Below are positions 1 through 8,457 of a stretch of 64,000 nucleotides of DNA, in pieces. The position numbers and the translations under genes are program-made. A model generated the notes under the pieces. That model was not told the origin of the DNA. It saw nothing but the letters and a program-made list of their open reading frames with translations, and did not search any database. Source of the stretch: Candidatus Saccharibacteria bacterium oral taxon 488 (lineage in GTDB: Bacteria; Patescibacteriota; Saccharimonadia; Saccharimonadales; Saccharimonadaceae); contig CP040000.1 in the NCBI GenBank assembly GCA_013100805.1, forward strand, positions 434,001 through 498,000, given 5' to 3'. Every line of letters begins with the position of its first letter. Position 1 is the stretch's first letter.

Positions 1-351
1 TGCCGCCTCGGCGTTTGGCTGGTCGCTGGCGACAACCGCGCGCTGGGCGCTATTCATTAGCAAATGGACAACGGCAGCTTTCTGGTCAAGCTGATCGTTA
101 AATCGGCGGCTGGTATCCATAACGCTATCGTGTAAAATTATCAGCCCCCTCACGGGCGGTACGATAAAATTTTCCAAGGGCGCGCACACGTGGATAATTT
201 CACAATCGGATAATTCTTCTGTGTTGGTGTGGCGGTCAGCTGTGTCAAATTCACGAACTAGAAAGCCGTACCTCTTAGCGCGCCGCACTAATTGCGAACC
301 CAAATCGCCCAGCGAACCGATAACGCCGACAGTTTGTTTTGTGGATGTCAT
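1..351 (-). CDS. Rossmann-fold NAD(P)-binding protein, prephenate dehydrogenase-like (3' end outside window)
   Basis: The first 117 residues are visible and the reading frame runs off the left edge. It opens with TVGVIGSLGDLGSQL, a beta strand plus glycine-rich dinucleotide loop, as in prephenate dehydrogenase (TyrA) and related 6-phosphogluconate dehydrogenase-like folds. A later stretch, EIIHVCAPLENF, fits the fourth strand of such a domain. The ATG at 351 has a strong ribosome binding site, AAAGGAGG, five bases upstream, and a TATACT -10 box lies at 391-396. The fold is fairly secure. The substrate cannot be settled because the catalytic C-terminal domain is missing. Confidence 0.6.
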   Translation of the reverse strand, partial: MTSTKQTVGVIGSLGDLGSQLVRRAKRYGFLVREFDTADRHTNTEELSDCEIIHVCAPLENFIVPPVRGLIILHDSVMDTSRRFNDQLDQKAAVVHLLMNSAQRAVVASDQPNAEAA

Positions 352-465
352 ACGGCCTCCTTTGATTTTACGGGGATGGTTATATTGTTAAGTATACGAT
401 ATCTGGCGTCGCTATGCAGATTTTTGATACGATAGTCTGGGCTTGGACCCGATCTCAGTTATAGA

Positions 466-1320
466 TCATTTTCTTAATCTTTTTGTGCGACTCGTAGATT
501 TTGACGGATACTCGCCCGTCAGATGCTGCTTGACTAGCCCAGACAAACGCTTGGCATATTTATCCGTTATTTCGTGCCTCTGCATGGTCATTGACCGATG
601 GACGATGTTCTTATGCTCTTTGGCTAGTTTCTTCAAATTCCGTTCGACGATCAGTGGGTCGAGTTTGCCTGACAGAATAGTGATTGGCAGTTTCAATTGT
701 GATATATCAGTCATCGTGGTTTGATTGATTATTGCAGTATTTAGAGCGGTCAGGAAGGATTTAGCAGTAATTTTATCAGCCGTAAATCCCGCGTCGGGCC
801 ATATATTATGTCGGTCAGCGAACTGCAACAGGCGCTTCGAGCTCCTCGGATGCTTGTTGATAAGGCTATATAGGGTTCGTAATATTTTTTCTGGATGATG
901 GATTTTCTCGTCAATCTTAGGGTGATATATTGGCGGGCTGCATAGGATTAGTGACTGAGCTAATTTTGGATATTTTTTAGCGAGTTCTACGGCGGCCAGC
1001 GATCCCATAGAATGGCCAATGACGATGTCAAGATGAGTGATTGATTCGTGGCGTAGCGTGGCGGTGATGCTGGTGGCCTGGTCGTGAGCGTTGTATGATT
1101 TCCAGTCGGGTTTTGGTGAATTGCCAAATCCTAGCATGTTAATGGCGATAACTTGCGTATCTCTGGGCAAATATGGTTCTAGCGGTTTCCAGGTACGCCA
1201 CGATGTGCCCAGCCCATGGATAAGTAGAATGGTAGATTTTGGGTTATCTGGGCGACAAAAATAATATACATTCAGGGTGTACGGGACGCGCAGCCAGCGG
1301 TGGATTAATCGATCAAACAT
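466..1320 (-). CDS. Alpha/beta hydrolase, 284 aa
   Basis: A serine hydrolase of the alpha/beta fold, substrate unknown. An HGLG oxyanion-hole motif lies near residue 35 and the nucleophile elbow GHSMGS near residue 105. A late Asp (KLDPL) and a His (QRHEI) could complete the triad. An upstream in-frame start would extend it into rpsI, but the ATG at 1320 begins a natural N-terminus, and a TATACT -10 box ends only seven bases before it with no Shine-Dalgarno sequence. It therefore looks like a separately transcribed, leaderless gene behind the ribosomal operon terminator. Esterase, lipase or peroxidase-like activity are all possible. Confidence 0.8.
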   Translation of the reverse strand: MFDRLIHRWLRVPYTLNVYYFCRPDNPKSTILLIHGLGTSWRTWKPLEPYLPRDTQVIAINMLGFGNSPKPDWKSYNAHDQATSITATLRHESITHLDIVIGHSMGSLAAVELAKKYPKLAQSLILCSPPIYHPKIDEKIHHPEKILRTLYSLINKHPRSSKRLLQFADRHNIWPDAGFTADKITAKSFLTALNTAIINQTTMTDISQLKLPITILSGKLDPLIVERNLKKLAKEHKNIVHRSMTMQRHEITDKYAKRLSGLVKQHLTGEYPSKSTSRTKRLRK

Positions 1321-1327
1321 TATATTA

Positions 1328-1333
1328 AGTATA
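1328..1333 (-). promoter_or_regulatory. -10 box (TATACT) of the alpha/beta hydrolase gene, leaderless type
   Basis: TATACT on the minus strand, seven bases before the ATG at 1320. Transcription would start at or next to the start codon. No good -35 element is visible. Confidence 0.5.
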
Positions 1334-1336
1334 CTA

Positions 1337-1370
1337 TGAAAACACTCCGCCTGCACATGAGACGGAGTAT
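1337..1370 (-). terminator. Rho-independent terminator after rpsI
   Basis: On the minus strand a hairpin with stem TACTCCG/CGGAGTG and a loop of about 11 bases is followed by TTTTC. It sits just past the rpsI stop and just before the hydrolase promoter. Confidence 0.65.
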
Positions 1371-1396
1371 TCTCGAGAACCGGTTTCTCCTCTGTT

Positions 1397-1795
1397 TTAA
1401 CGCTTGGAGAATTGTTCGCGCTTGCGGGCAGAACGCAGACCGTATTTCTTGCGTTCTTTCTCGCGTGGGTCACGCTTGAGCAGCTCAGCCTTCTTCAAGA
1501 CTGGGCGCAGATCAGCGTGAGCAGCCGTCAATGCTTTGGCGATGCCAAGCTTGATGGCGTCAACTTGACCAGCGAGACCACCACCTTTCACCAAGATGGT
1601 AACATCGTATTCCTTTTGCTTGCTGACGATAGCCAGTGGGTCGGTTACTTCTGCCAGCAAGGTTTTGTTGCCATCCAAGTACTCAGCAGCTGCTTTGCCA
1701 TTGATGGTGATGGTACCCTTGCCAGGAAGCAAGCGAACACTTGCTGAAGCACTTTTGCGTCGTCCCAAGCCGTAGAAATAGGTATCAGTAGCCAT
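1397..1795 (-). CDS. rpsI: 30S ribosomal protein S9 (uS9)
   Basis: 132 aa, normal family length. The N-terminus FYGLGRRKSASASVRL and the basic C-terminal tail, including KKYGLRSARKREQFSKR, are diagnostic; the tail reaches toward the P-site tRNA. It is the last gene of the ribosomal cluster, one base after rplM, the usual L13-S9 pair, and is followed by a terminator hairpin. Confidence 0.97.
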   Translation of the reverse strand: MATDTYFYGLGRRKSASASVRLLPGKGTITINGKAAAEYLDGNKTLLAEVTDPLAIVSKQKEYDVTILVKGGGLAGQVDAIKLGIAKALTAAHADLRPVLKKAELLKRDPREKERKKYGLRSARKREQFSKR

Positions 1796-1796
1796 A

Positions 1797-2228
1797 TTAC
1801 TTTACCTCAACTTTCTCTGGGGTTTGTGCTGCGTGAGCATGCTCGCTGCCGGCAAATACGCGGAGGCGCTTGAGGCGCTCTGCTTGCAATTTGTTCTTTG
1901 GTAGCATACCTTTGACAGCTTCTTCAATAATTCGTTCTGGGTGGCGTTCACGCATTTCTTTGAACTGCGTTTCTTTGATGCCGCCCGGGAAACCGCTGTG
2001 ACGGTAGTAGTACTTGTCAGTTTCCTTGTAGCCAGTAACGACGGTGTTTGCAGCGTTGATAACTACGACGTAGTCGCCACCATCAACGTGTGGTGTGTAG
2101 GTTGGCTTGTATTTACCGGTCAGGTGTTTAGCAATTTCAGTCGCCAAACGTCCTAGTGGCAATTCGCTCGCGTCAAACAATACCCAGCGGCGAGAAACTT
2201 CAGATGGTTTTTGTGAATAAGTCTTCAT
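1797..2228 (-). CDS. rplM: 50S ribosomal protein L13 (uL13)
   Basis: 143 aa, the usual length when the ATG at 2228 is used; a longer in-frame version would run through rplQ and is rejected. Signature stretches are LPLGRLATEIAKHLTGK, THVDGGDYVVVINA-like residues and GMLPKNKL. An early 50S assembly protein that binds 23S rRNA domain II. It starts next to the rplQ stop and is paired with rpsI downstream. Confidence 0.97.
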   Translation of the reverse strand: MKTYSQKPSEVSRRWVLFDASELPLGRLATEIAKHLTGKYKPTYTPHVDGGDYVVVINAANTVVTGYKETDKYYYRHSGFPGGIKETQFKEMRERHPERIIEEAVKGMLPKNKLQAERLKRLRVFAGSEHAHAAQTPEKVEVK

Positions 2229-2229
2229 C

Positions 2230-2616
2230 TTATTTCTCCTTCTTTGGCATTGGTTTGATATCGTCGACAAACTCGATGATTGCCATTTGTGCGCCGTCGC
2301 CAACACGTAGGCGGGTGCGCTCAACGCGAACGTGTCCGCTGGTGCGGCCGCTCAGCTGTGGGGCAATTTCATCAACGAGCTTGTAAGCAACAGCGCGGGT
2401 GCTGAGTGCTGCGATCACCTGGCGGCGGCTTGCCAAATCGCCTTTCTTCGCCTTGGTGATGATTTTTTCAATGTGGCGCTTCAGCTCTTTGGCTTTCGGC
2501 AAGGTGGTCTCGATTTTGCCGTGCTCGACTAGGCTGGTTGCCAGACCTCTCAGCAAGGCTCGCCGTTGATCACGCTCACGGCCGAACTTGCGCCCTTGAT
2601 ATCCGTGTCTATGCAT
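2230..2616 (-). CDS. rplQ: 50S ribosomal protein L17 (bL17)
   Basis: 128 aa. It begins MHRHGYQGRKFGRERDQRR, the characteristic L17 start, followed by LVEHGKIETTLPKAKELK. It follows rpoA by two bases, as in the classical alpha operon. The C-terminus adds a short acidic/lysine tail. It lines the exterior of the exit tunnel. Confidence 0.97.
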   Translation of the reverse strand: MHRHGYQGRKFGRERDQRRALLRGLATSLVEHGKIETTLPKAKELKRHIEKIITKAKKGDLASRRQVIAALSTRAVAYKLVDEIAPQLSGRTSGHVRVERTRLRVGDGAQMAIIEFVDDIKPMPKKEK

Positions 2617-2618
2617 AG

Positions 2619-3536
2619 TTAAAACTCCAACTCCGCCATCTTGTCGCGTACTTCATCCAGCGCCTTTGAACCAAAGCCTTTCAATTCTCGCAAATCTTGC
2701 TCGGTCAAAGTCACCAGGTCGCGAATGGTGCGGATTTCATTGTTAATCAGCGCGTTCGTTGTGCGGGCGCTTAGGTTTAATTCTTCAATTGACATGTCAA
2801 GTTCCGAATCATCTGCCTCGTCGTTACCCAGCGCTGGCGCACCAGTTACCACAGTCGAGCCTGCCAGCGCGCTGTATTGGCTGACGAGGATAGCCGCTGC
2901 TTCCTCAAAGGCTTCGCGCGGTGTCAGTGTGCCGTCGGTCTCAACCGTCAGTGCCAGCTTTTCGAGGTTGGTCTCGTCGCCAACACGGGTCGAGTCGACC
3001 TTGTAGCGAACGCGCAGCACCGGTGTAAAGATAGCGTCGAGCGCAATCATGTCGGAGTGTAATCGATTGACACTCGACTCCTCAATCGTCTGGTAGCCAC
3101 GGCCAGCTTCTGCCACCAAGTCCATGATGACGGTCTTATTCGGATCATCGATGGTAGCGATGATGTGGTCTGGGTTAACAACTTCTACTTCGCCGTTTGC
3201 TTGGATGTCGCCAGCGGTGATAACACCACCAGTTTTTTCCAGACGCAGCTCAACTGGCTCGTCAGTGTGAACGCGGAGTCGCACACCCTTTAGGTTCAGC
3301 ATGATGTCAACGACATCTTCTTTGACGCCCTCGACGGTGGTGAACTCGTGTGTCGCACCCTCGATACGAAAGGCAACGATCGCGCCGCCGCGAATGCTCG
3401 AGAGTAGCACCCGGCGCAAGGAGTTGCCAAGCGTATTGCCATAGCCGGCGTGCATCGGCTCAATCAGAAAGGTCGCACTGGTCGCAGAGGTGTCATCAAC
3501 GCTCGCGAGTGCTGGATTGTAAATTGCTTTTGCCAT
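2619..3536 (-). CDS. rpoA: DNA-directed RNA polymerase subunit alpha
   Basis: 305 aa with two domains. The N-terminal assembly domain (about 1-225) contains GYGNTLGNSLRRVLLSS, the dimerisation and beta-contact motif. A C-terminal helix-hairpin-helix domain (about 240-305, SIEELNLSARTTNALINN... ELKGFGSKALDEV) binds UP elements and activators. An acidic linker separates them. It lies between rpsD and rplQ, the normal alpha-operon order. The intact C-terminal domain implies UP-element recognition is retained. Confidence 0.98.
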   Translation of the reverse strand: MAKAIYNPALASVDDTSATSATFLIEPMHAGYGNTLGNSLRRVLLSSIRGGAIVAFRIEGATHEFTTVEGVKEDVVDIMLNLKGVRLRVHTDEPVELRLEKTGGVITAGDIQANGEVEVVNPDHIIATIDDPNKTVIMDLVAEAGRGYQTIEESSVNRLHSDMIALDAIFTPVLRVRYKVDSTRVGDETNLEKLALTVETDGTLTPREAFEEAAAILVSQYSALAGSTVVTGAPALGNDEADDSELDMSIEELNLSARTTNALINNEIRTIRDLVTLTEQDLRELKGFGSKALDEVRDKMAELEF

Positions 3537-3557
3537 AATTCTTCCCTAACCCTTCTT

Positions 3558-4178
3558 TTATCGTGAGTAATACTCAACAATTAATTGCTCGTTGATGTCA
3601 GCTTCTGCTTCCTCGCGCTTTGGCAGTCCAGTCACTTCAATCTTCAGCTTCTTGCTATCACTCTTTAGCCAGCTCAGCGGACCTTGGATTGAATTGTTGA
3701 TCACGTCGTCGATGTGCGTGAAGTACTCAGATTTGGTGCTCTTTGGACGAACGGTGATAACATCACCAGCCTTAACACGAATCGACGGAATATCGACGCG
3801 GCGGCCGTTTAGCTCAAAGTGCCCGTGGCTGACCAACTGGCGAGCAGCGCGGCGCGATACAGCGAACCCAGAACGATAAACTACGTTATCCAGCCGGCGC
3901 TCCAGCAGCTTCAGTAGATTCTCGCCTGCCAAACCCTCTTGGGCGCGGGTTGCTTCATTCATCAGGCGCGCAAATTGCTTTTCAACCAAGCCGTAAAGCC
4001 GACGAACCTTTTGCTTTTCGCGCAGCTGCGTAGCGTACAGGCTTGGCTTACTTTGGCGGCCGTGTGCGTGCTGACCTGGAATGCCAGATTTTCGCGCCAA
4101 AACTTTATGTGCTTTTGGATGAAGCGCATAACCTTCGCGGCGGCTTTGCTTGACAATCGGTGAATTATCTCGTGCCAT
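3558..4178 (-). CDS. rpsD: 30S ribosomal protein S4 (uS4)
   Basis: 206 aa, standard length. The S4 RNA-binding motif is seen near residues 95-160 (LERRLDNVVYRSGFAVSRRAARQLVSHGHF). The N-terminal extension lacks the cysteines that bind zinc in many S4 proteins, so this is the zinc-independent form. It nucleates 30S assembly on the 5' domain of 16S rRNA and in model bacteria represses the alpha operon. Spacing to rpsK is two bases. Confidence 0.97.
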   Translation of the reverse strand: MARDNSPIVKQSRREGYALHPKAHKVLARKSGIPGQHAHGRQSKPSLYATQLREKQKVRRLYGLVEKQFARLMNEATRAQEGLAGENLLKLLERRLDNVVYRSGFAVSRRAARQLVSHGHFELNGRRVDIPSIRVKAGDVITVRPKSTKSEYFTHIDDVINNSIQGPLSWLKSDSKKLKIEVTGLPKREEAEADINEQLIVEYYSR

Positions 4179-4180
4179 AA

Positions 4181-4570
4181 TTATGCCCTCCGTGCCTTTC
4201 GTGGACGAACGCCGCCGTGAGGCACGCCAGTTACGTCCTTAATGCTTTCTACTGAGATGTCGAAAGCGCCAACCGCACGAATAGCGGCGTCACGGCCCAA
4301 GCCGACACCTTTGACGAAAACGTCAACTGATTTCAAACCATACTGCGTTTTCGCAGCTTCAGCAGCTTTTTCAGCAGCAACCTGTGAAGCATAGGCGGTG
4401 CCTTTTTTGCTACCACGGAAACCACATGCACCAGCTGATGAAGCGGTCAACACGTTACCCTTCTTGTCAGAAAAGGTAACAATGGTGTTGTTAAATGTTG
4501 CTTGAATATGCAGCTGACCAGCTGGGACTGATCGGCGCTGCTTCTTCTTGGTAGATTTTGCGTCTGCCAT
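4181..4570 (-). CDS. rpsK: 30S ribosomal protein S11 (uS11)
   Basis: 129 aa. Recognised from HIQATFNNTIVTFSDKKGNV, then GACGFRGSKKGTAYASQ and the C-terminal VTGVPHGGVRPRKARR. It forms the platform of the 30S subunit near the E site. It sits between rpsM and rpsD as in most bacteria. Confidence 0.97.
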   Translation of the reverse strand: MADAKSTKKKQRRSVPAGQLHIQATFNNTIVTFSDKKGNVLTASSAGACGFRGSKKGTAYASQVAAEKAAEAAKTQYGLKSVDVFVKGVGLGRDAAIRAVGAFDISVESIKDVTGVPHGGVRPRKARRA

Positions 4571-4585
4571 TTCTTAGTCCTTTCT

Positions 4586-4972
4586 TTAGGTCTTACTTGC
4601 TGCTTTTGGTTGTGTACCGCCCACGGCGATGGCGCGACCCTTGCGAGTTCGTGCATTCGTACGAGTCCGCTGTCCGCGTGTCGGCAGTCCTGCTTTGTGG
4701 CGAAGACCGCGATAGGCGTTGATATCCTTCAAGCGCTTAATGTTGTTAGTTACCAAGCGCTGGAGATCACCTTCGACGGTGTATTCGCTGTCGATAATTT
4801 CGCGAATCTTGTTTTCTTCAGCCTCGGTGAGATCTTTCACCCGAGTGGTCGGCTCAATCTTAGCCGCCGCAAGGATGCTCGAAGCGTGCTTCGGCCCAAT
4901 CCCATAAATATAGGTGAGCGCAATTTGCACTTGCTTCTCTGTTGGGATAACTACCCCAGCAATTCGAGCCAT
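4586..4972 (-). CDS. rpsM: 30S ribosomal protein S13 (uS13)
   Basis: 128 aa. [19 protein letters not shown] and [14 protein letters not shown] are typical, and the C-terminal arginine-rich segment ([23 protein letters not shown]) is the part that contacts P-site tRNA. It starts two bases before the rpmJ stop codon region and continues the alpha operon. Confidence 0.97.
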   Translation of the reverse strand: MARIAGVVIPTEKQVQIALTYIYGIGPKHASSILAAAKIEPTTRVKDLTEAEENKIREIIDSEYTVEGDLQRLVTNNIKRLKDINAYRGLRHKAGLPTRGQRTRTNARTRKGRAIAVGGTQPKAASKT

Positions 4973-4974
4973 GC

Positions 4975-5103
4975 TTAACCCTGCCTTTGCTTGTTCTTAG
5001 GTTTTCTTTTGTTGATGACGTACAGGCGGCCTTTGCGGCGCACTAGCTTGTCACCTTTCTTGGGATCTTTGTCGATCTTCTTGACACTTGCACGAACTTT
5101 CAT
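4975..5103 (-). CDS. rpmJ: 50S ribosomal protein L36 (bL36), cysteine-free form
   Basis: A 42-codon gene starting [20 protein letters not shown] and ending KNKQRQG, the conserved L36 termini. The three Cys and one His that bind zinc in the usual form are replaced (Asp, Asp, Asn and Lys at or near those places), so this is a zinc-independent L36. A short insertion follows the first half. It lies between infA and rpsM as in most bacteria. Confidence 0.93.
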   Translation of the reverse strand: MKVRASVKKIDKDPKKGDKLVRRKGRLYVINKRKPKNKQRQG

Positions 5104-5154
5104 AAAGTGCTCTGAAATCTCCCTTCCCGAGTAAACCCGAGATTATCGTTAGTA

Positions 5155-5421
5155 TTATGACGAGCGCCGCGTGTTTCGAACCGCGTGCGCTGGTCGCTCC
5201 TCCTTGAGGCGAAAGACGATGCGACCCTTTGTGAGATCGTAAGGAGTCATCTCGACTTCCACCCTATCACCAGGCACCAGGCGGATGTAATTCTTGCGCA
5301 TCCGTCCCGAAATGTGCGCGATGATACTATGGCCATTCTCCAGTTCCACCCGAAATTGGGTATTAGGCAGTGCTTCCACCACCTTACCAATCATCTTGAT
5401 GACTTCCTTTTGACTCGCCAT
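5155..5421 (-). CDS. infA: Translation initiation factor IF-1
   Basis: 88 aa. A single S1/OB-fold domain: [49 protein letters not shown] and RIVFRLKEE cover the strands. The C-terminus has an extra 12-residue basic tail ([13 protein letters not shown]). It blocks the A site during initiation. The gene order secY-infA-rpmJ lacks the adk and map genes often present between secY and infA. Confidence 0.97.
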   Translation of the reverse strand: MASQKEVIKMIGKVVEALPNTQFRVELENGHSIIAHISGRMRKNYIRLVPGDRVEVEMTPYDLTKGRIVFRLKEERPAHAVRNTRRSS

Positions 5422-5459
5422 AAGTTACAGTTGTCAATTATACCGTATCGCCTCGGCGA

Positions 5460-6926
5460 TTACAAGAGGGACGAGCGTCGTTTTTTCGACTTTTTCTTGG
5501 TCAGTTCGTCTGGGTCAAAGTCGTCATAGGTAACCATCAGAGCGCGCGAGTTGAGCTGGCGTAGTGACTCGAGGCCGACTGAGACTACGATGAGCAGCCC
5601 GGTACCGCCGATCGACAGGCGCGAGCCGCGGATTGCCGCTAGGTGATACATTAAATATTCAGCGACAAACGGCAAGATGGCGATGATACCGAGGACGATT
5701 GAACCGAACAGAATTAAGCGATTAACCGTGCGCGTTAGATATTTCTCGGTTTGCTCACCCGGCCGAACGCCCTCGATAAAGCCGCCCTGCTTTTGCAGAT
5801 TCTCAGCGATTTCGTTAGCGTTAAAGACGATCCCGGTGTAGAAATAAGTAAAGGCAATGACCAAGAGGAAATATAGCGTCGGGTAAATGAACGCCTCCCA
5901 GGTGCTGCCGGTAAAGGAGCCCGGGTTTGGCGCCTGAAACCACGTGATCAGGGTGTTGGCAGTGTTTTGCAGGTTTGGATTGCCTGAGGCCTTCATGACT
6001 TGGCCGATGAATTGCGGCAAGCTGAGGAAGGCAACGGCAAAGATGACCGGGATGACGCCAGCAGCGATCAGCTTGACCGGCAGGATGCTCTTGATACCGC
6101 CGTAGCTGGAATTACCGTGAACGCGCTTGGCGTAGTTGATGGTGATGACGCGCTGGGCTTCGTTAATTTTTACCAAGAAGTAGAGAATGATGAGTGAGGC
6201 GATAGCCATGATTATCACTAGCCAAAAGACGGTTGGATTGACCGGCAAGGTAAACCAGTTAAAGACGTTCAGTCCGCCAGCCGCAGTGTTCCCAAGCGAC
6301 GAAATGAGTGAGCCCAGCATCTGCGGGATCTGGCTGATGATACCAGCGAAAATCAAGATCGAGATACCATTACCGATACCCTGCTCGGTGATCAATTCAC
6401 CCAGCCACATCAAAAGTACCGAACCGGCCGTCATTGCCGTCACGCCAACTGTCCACTCGAGCATCGTCGGGTCGCTCAGCGTCGTCGTACCGCCAGCTAG
6501 CACTGTCTGGCGCAACAGGAAGATAAAGGCGATCGACTGGACAATGGCCAATGGAATAGTCAGCCGCCGCGTCCACTGCTGGATCTTGCGCCTGCCCGAT
6601 TCACCGTCCTTGTGTAGCTCCTCGAGCTTTGGGATGGCCTTGGTGAGTAGCTGAGTGATGATACTAGCGGTAATGAATGGACTGAGTCCAACCAGCACGA
6701 GTGAAAAGCTCGCCAGCGCACCACCCGAAAGCAGGTTCAAGAACCCGCCGAGGTCAGTCTGTCCCAGCGCTGCTGCCAGTGCCGTCTTCATCTGTGTCGG
6801 ATTAGCCAACGGCACCGGAATATGCGCCAGCATTCGATACACCACAATAATCCCCACCACAATGGCCAGGCGTTTCTGCATATCTTTATTTTTCAGCGAC
6901 CGCCACACGGTCTTCCAACTCATCAT
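5460..6926 (-). CDS. secY: Preprotein translocase subunit SecY
   Basis: 488 aa, slightly longer than E. coli SecY. Ten hydrophobic segments are readable, beginning near residue 20 (LAIVVGIIVVYRMLAHIPVP) and ending near 450. Motifs include GLSPFITASIITQLLT (TM2b region), GIGNGISILIFAGI, and the cytosolic loop VRPGEQTEKYLTRTVNRL. The C-terminus is very basic (KKKSKKRRSSLL). It forms the Sec channel with SecE and SecG. It has its own probable promoter because a methyltransferase gene separates it from rplO. Confidence 0.97.
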   Translation of the reverse strand: MMSWKTVWRSLKNKDMQKRLAIVVGIIVVYRMLAHIPVPLANPTQMKTALAAALGQTDLGGFLNLLSGGALASFSLVLVGLSPFITASIITQLLTKAIPKLEELHKDGESGRRKIQQWTRRLTIPLAIVQSIAFIFLLRQTVLAGGTTTLSDPTMLEWTVGVTAMTAGSVLLMWLGELITEQGIGNGISILIFAGIISQIPQMLGSLISSLGNTAAGGLNVFNWFTLPVNPTVFWLVIIMAIASLIILYFLVKINEAQRVITINYAKRVHGNSSYGGIKSILPVKLIAAGVIPVIFAVAFLSLPQFIGQVMKASGNPNLQNTANTLITWFQAPNPGSFTGSTWEAFIYPTLYFLLVIAFTYFYTGIVFNANEIAENLQKQGGFIEGVRPGEQTEKYLTRTVNRLILFGSIVLGIIAILPFVAEYLMYHLAAIRGSRLSIGGTGLLIVVSVGLESLRQLNSRALMVTYDDFDPDELTKKKSKKRRSSLL

Positions 6927-6976
6927 CGTCGTTTACCCCTCTGTCTTTGGCATTTATATCCTCAGTAACTCTTTTC

Positions 6977-7005
6977 AGTATAGCGTAATTATTGATGCTT
7001 TTCCA
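6977..7005 (-). promoter_or_regulatory. Probable promoter of secY
   Basis: TGGAAA, 17-base spacer, TATACT on the minus strand, about 50 bases before the secY start. The position makes sense because secY is not contiguous with rplO here. The -35 match is modest. Confidence 0.45.
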
Positions 7006-7062
7006 TAGGTTTATTGCTGTTTTATCTAAATTGACTGTCGGTTGTATTAGACAAAGTATAAT

Positions 7063-7908
7063 CTAGAGTGGTTTTTTACAGATATATACTTTATATGCAA
7101 AGACGTTATTTTCAGCACCATCAGAATACAGCGAGGCGGCTGTCACATTAACAAATAAGTGTTCAAGCCGCAGCTTCTTAATGATGCCCGCAAGAGGCCG
7201 TGCTAATTGTCTTAATCGGTCAAATGATGGTTTTAGACCCGTGGTCCAATCTTGAACCTCCATTAGTTCAAAACCGGTTTCCTTGATAGACTGTTCAAAT
7301 TCACCCCTACCGAATTGATACATAGCATGGATCGCAGCGTGATCTTTCACTAAATCAGCTAATCGTTTTATCTCTTGGTTAAAATTTTTGTAATCCATCT
7401 CGTACTCGGCGCAGACTAGCATTCCTCCAGGTTTAAGTACTCTGTAACACTCCGACAACACCTGTTTGACATTCCAGGCATGAGACAAAGATTCTGTTGT
7501 ATAAATGCGATCAAAGCTGCTGTCATCAAAACTTAAATCTGAGTAATCTTGCACTAGAAATGATGTTCGTGCTGCAACCCCATGCTTTAGAGCTCTGCGG
7601 GCAGCATTTTTAACTTCGTGCGGTGTTATCGTAATGCCAGTAACCTTGACCTTACAGGTCTTTGCGATTTCAGTAGCGACAACACCTTGTCCGCAGCCAG
7701 CGTCTAGTATGCGCATGTTTGGGTGTAATCGGAGTAATTTGATGAACTTACTATGGTAGTTAGCCTGTGCTTTATCCTCAGTCGTGTGTTGATCATCGTA
7801 ATATCCGAAGTGCTGACTGCGCTTCATGACGAGTAAATATCCCAGTCTTGAGCCAAGTTTTTGGTAATAGCTTGCTGCAGATTTACCGTCTTTTGATTTA
7901 TTGAACAT
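7063..7908 (-). CDS. Class I SAM-dependent methyltransferase, 281 aa
   Basis: A small-molecule-type methyltransferase. Motif I ILDAGCGQG (about residue 74), the DYSDLSF acidic strand and the post-motif RVLKPGGMLVCAEYE place it in the class I fold. The general pattern, including QHFGYYDD near the N-terminus, resembles sterol, tocopherol or cyclopropane synthase relatives, but the substrate is not identifiable. It interrupts the usual rplO-secY junction. A TATAAT directly abuts the first ATG (7914), so the ATG at 7908, six bases past the box, is the likely leaderless start. Confidence 0.75.
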   Translation of the reverse strand: MFNKSKDGKSAASYYQKLGSRLGYLLVMKRSQHFGYYDDQHTTEDKAQANYHSKFIKLLRLHPNMRILDAGCGQGVVATEIAKTCKVKVTGITITPHEVKNAARRALKHGVAARTSFLVQDYSDLSFDDSSFDRIYTTESLSHAWNVKQVLSECYRVLKPGGMLVCAEYEMDYKNFNQEIKRLADLVKDHAAIHAMYQFGRGEFEQSIKETGFELMEVQDWTTGLKPSFDRLRQLARPLAGIIKKLRLEHLFVNVTAASLYSDGAENNVFAYKVYICKKPL

Positions 7909-7914
7909 ATTCAT

Positions 7915-7920
7915 ATTATA
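7915..7920 (-). promoter_or_regulatory. -10 box (TATAAT) of the methyltransferase gene
   Basis: Perfect TATAAT on the minus strand, ending at the first ATG and six bases before the second. The spacing favours the second ATG as a leaderless start. Confidence 0.5.
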
Positions 7921-7931
7921 CCATTTACGTA

Positions 7932-7958
7932 AAATACCCCGTCCTGTGCGGGGTATTT
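7932..7958 (-). terminator. Hairpin terminator after rplO
   Basis: AAATACCCC and GGGGTATTT form a perfect nine-base stem around a nine-base loop. Read on the minus strand it ends in GTATTTTA. It lies 20 bases beyond rplO and would separate the ribosomal genes from the methyltransferase. Confidence 0.6.
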
Positions 7959-7977
7959 GTTTGTGTGGCTGATAAAA

Positions 7978-8457
7978 TTACTTATCGCTCTCCTCGACAT
8001 CCTTGGTACTTTGGCGCAGTGGTGTCGCAACTTTCTCAAATGAGCCGCCGGCTTTTTCAATCGCTTTGACAACTGAAGCGGAAGCAGCTTGCACTTTCAA
8101 GTCAACCTTAGCTTTCAATTCACCGCGGGCGATCACCTTGACCGTGTGGAACGGCGTGGCGATGTAGCCTTCGGTAAATAGCAATGCGTTGTCAACGGTC
8201 TTACCGTCAAAGGCATTCAAGTGATCCAAGTAGACTACCTGAGCTGGTGTGCGCAGGCTCTTGAAACCGCGAGCTTTTGGCACAGCCTGAGCTAATGGAC
8301 GCTGGCCACCCTGGAACATGGCGCGAAGCTTTTTACCAGTACGGGCGTTCTGTCCCTTAGTACCGCGACCGGCGGTTTTACCCTGGCCAGCAGCGATACC
8401 GCGACCAACACGCTTTTTATTCTTGTTTGCTGAAACTTGGAGATCGTTGTATTTCAT
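7978..8457 (-). CDS. rplO: 50S ribosomal protein L15 (uL15)
   Basis: 159 aa. The N-terminal glycine-rich RNA-binding arm NKKRVGRGIAAGQGKTAGRG and GKKLRAMFQGGQRPL are typical of L15. Its start overlaps the rpsE stop (TAATG). rpmD (L30), normally between rpsE and rplO, is absent. Confidence 0.97.
   Translation of the reverse strand: MKYNDLQVSANKNKKRVGRGIAAGQGKTAGRGTKGQNARTGKKLRAMFQGGQRPLAQAVPKARGFKSLRTPAQVVYLDHLNAFDGKTVDNALLFTEGYIATPFHTVKVIARGELKAKVDLKVQAASASVVKAIEKAGGSFEKVATPLRQSTKDVEESDK

Noticed and set aside
1321..1473. N-terminal extension of the alpha/beta hydrolase into rpsI
   Set aside because: It would overlap a ribosomal protein gene and a terminator; the ATG at 1320 has a matching -10 box.
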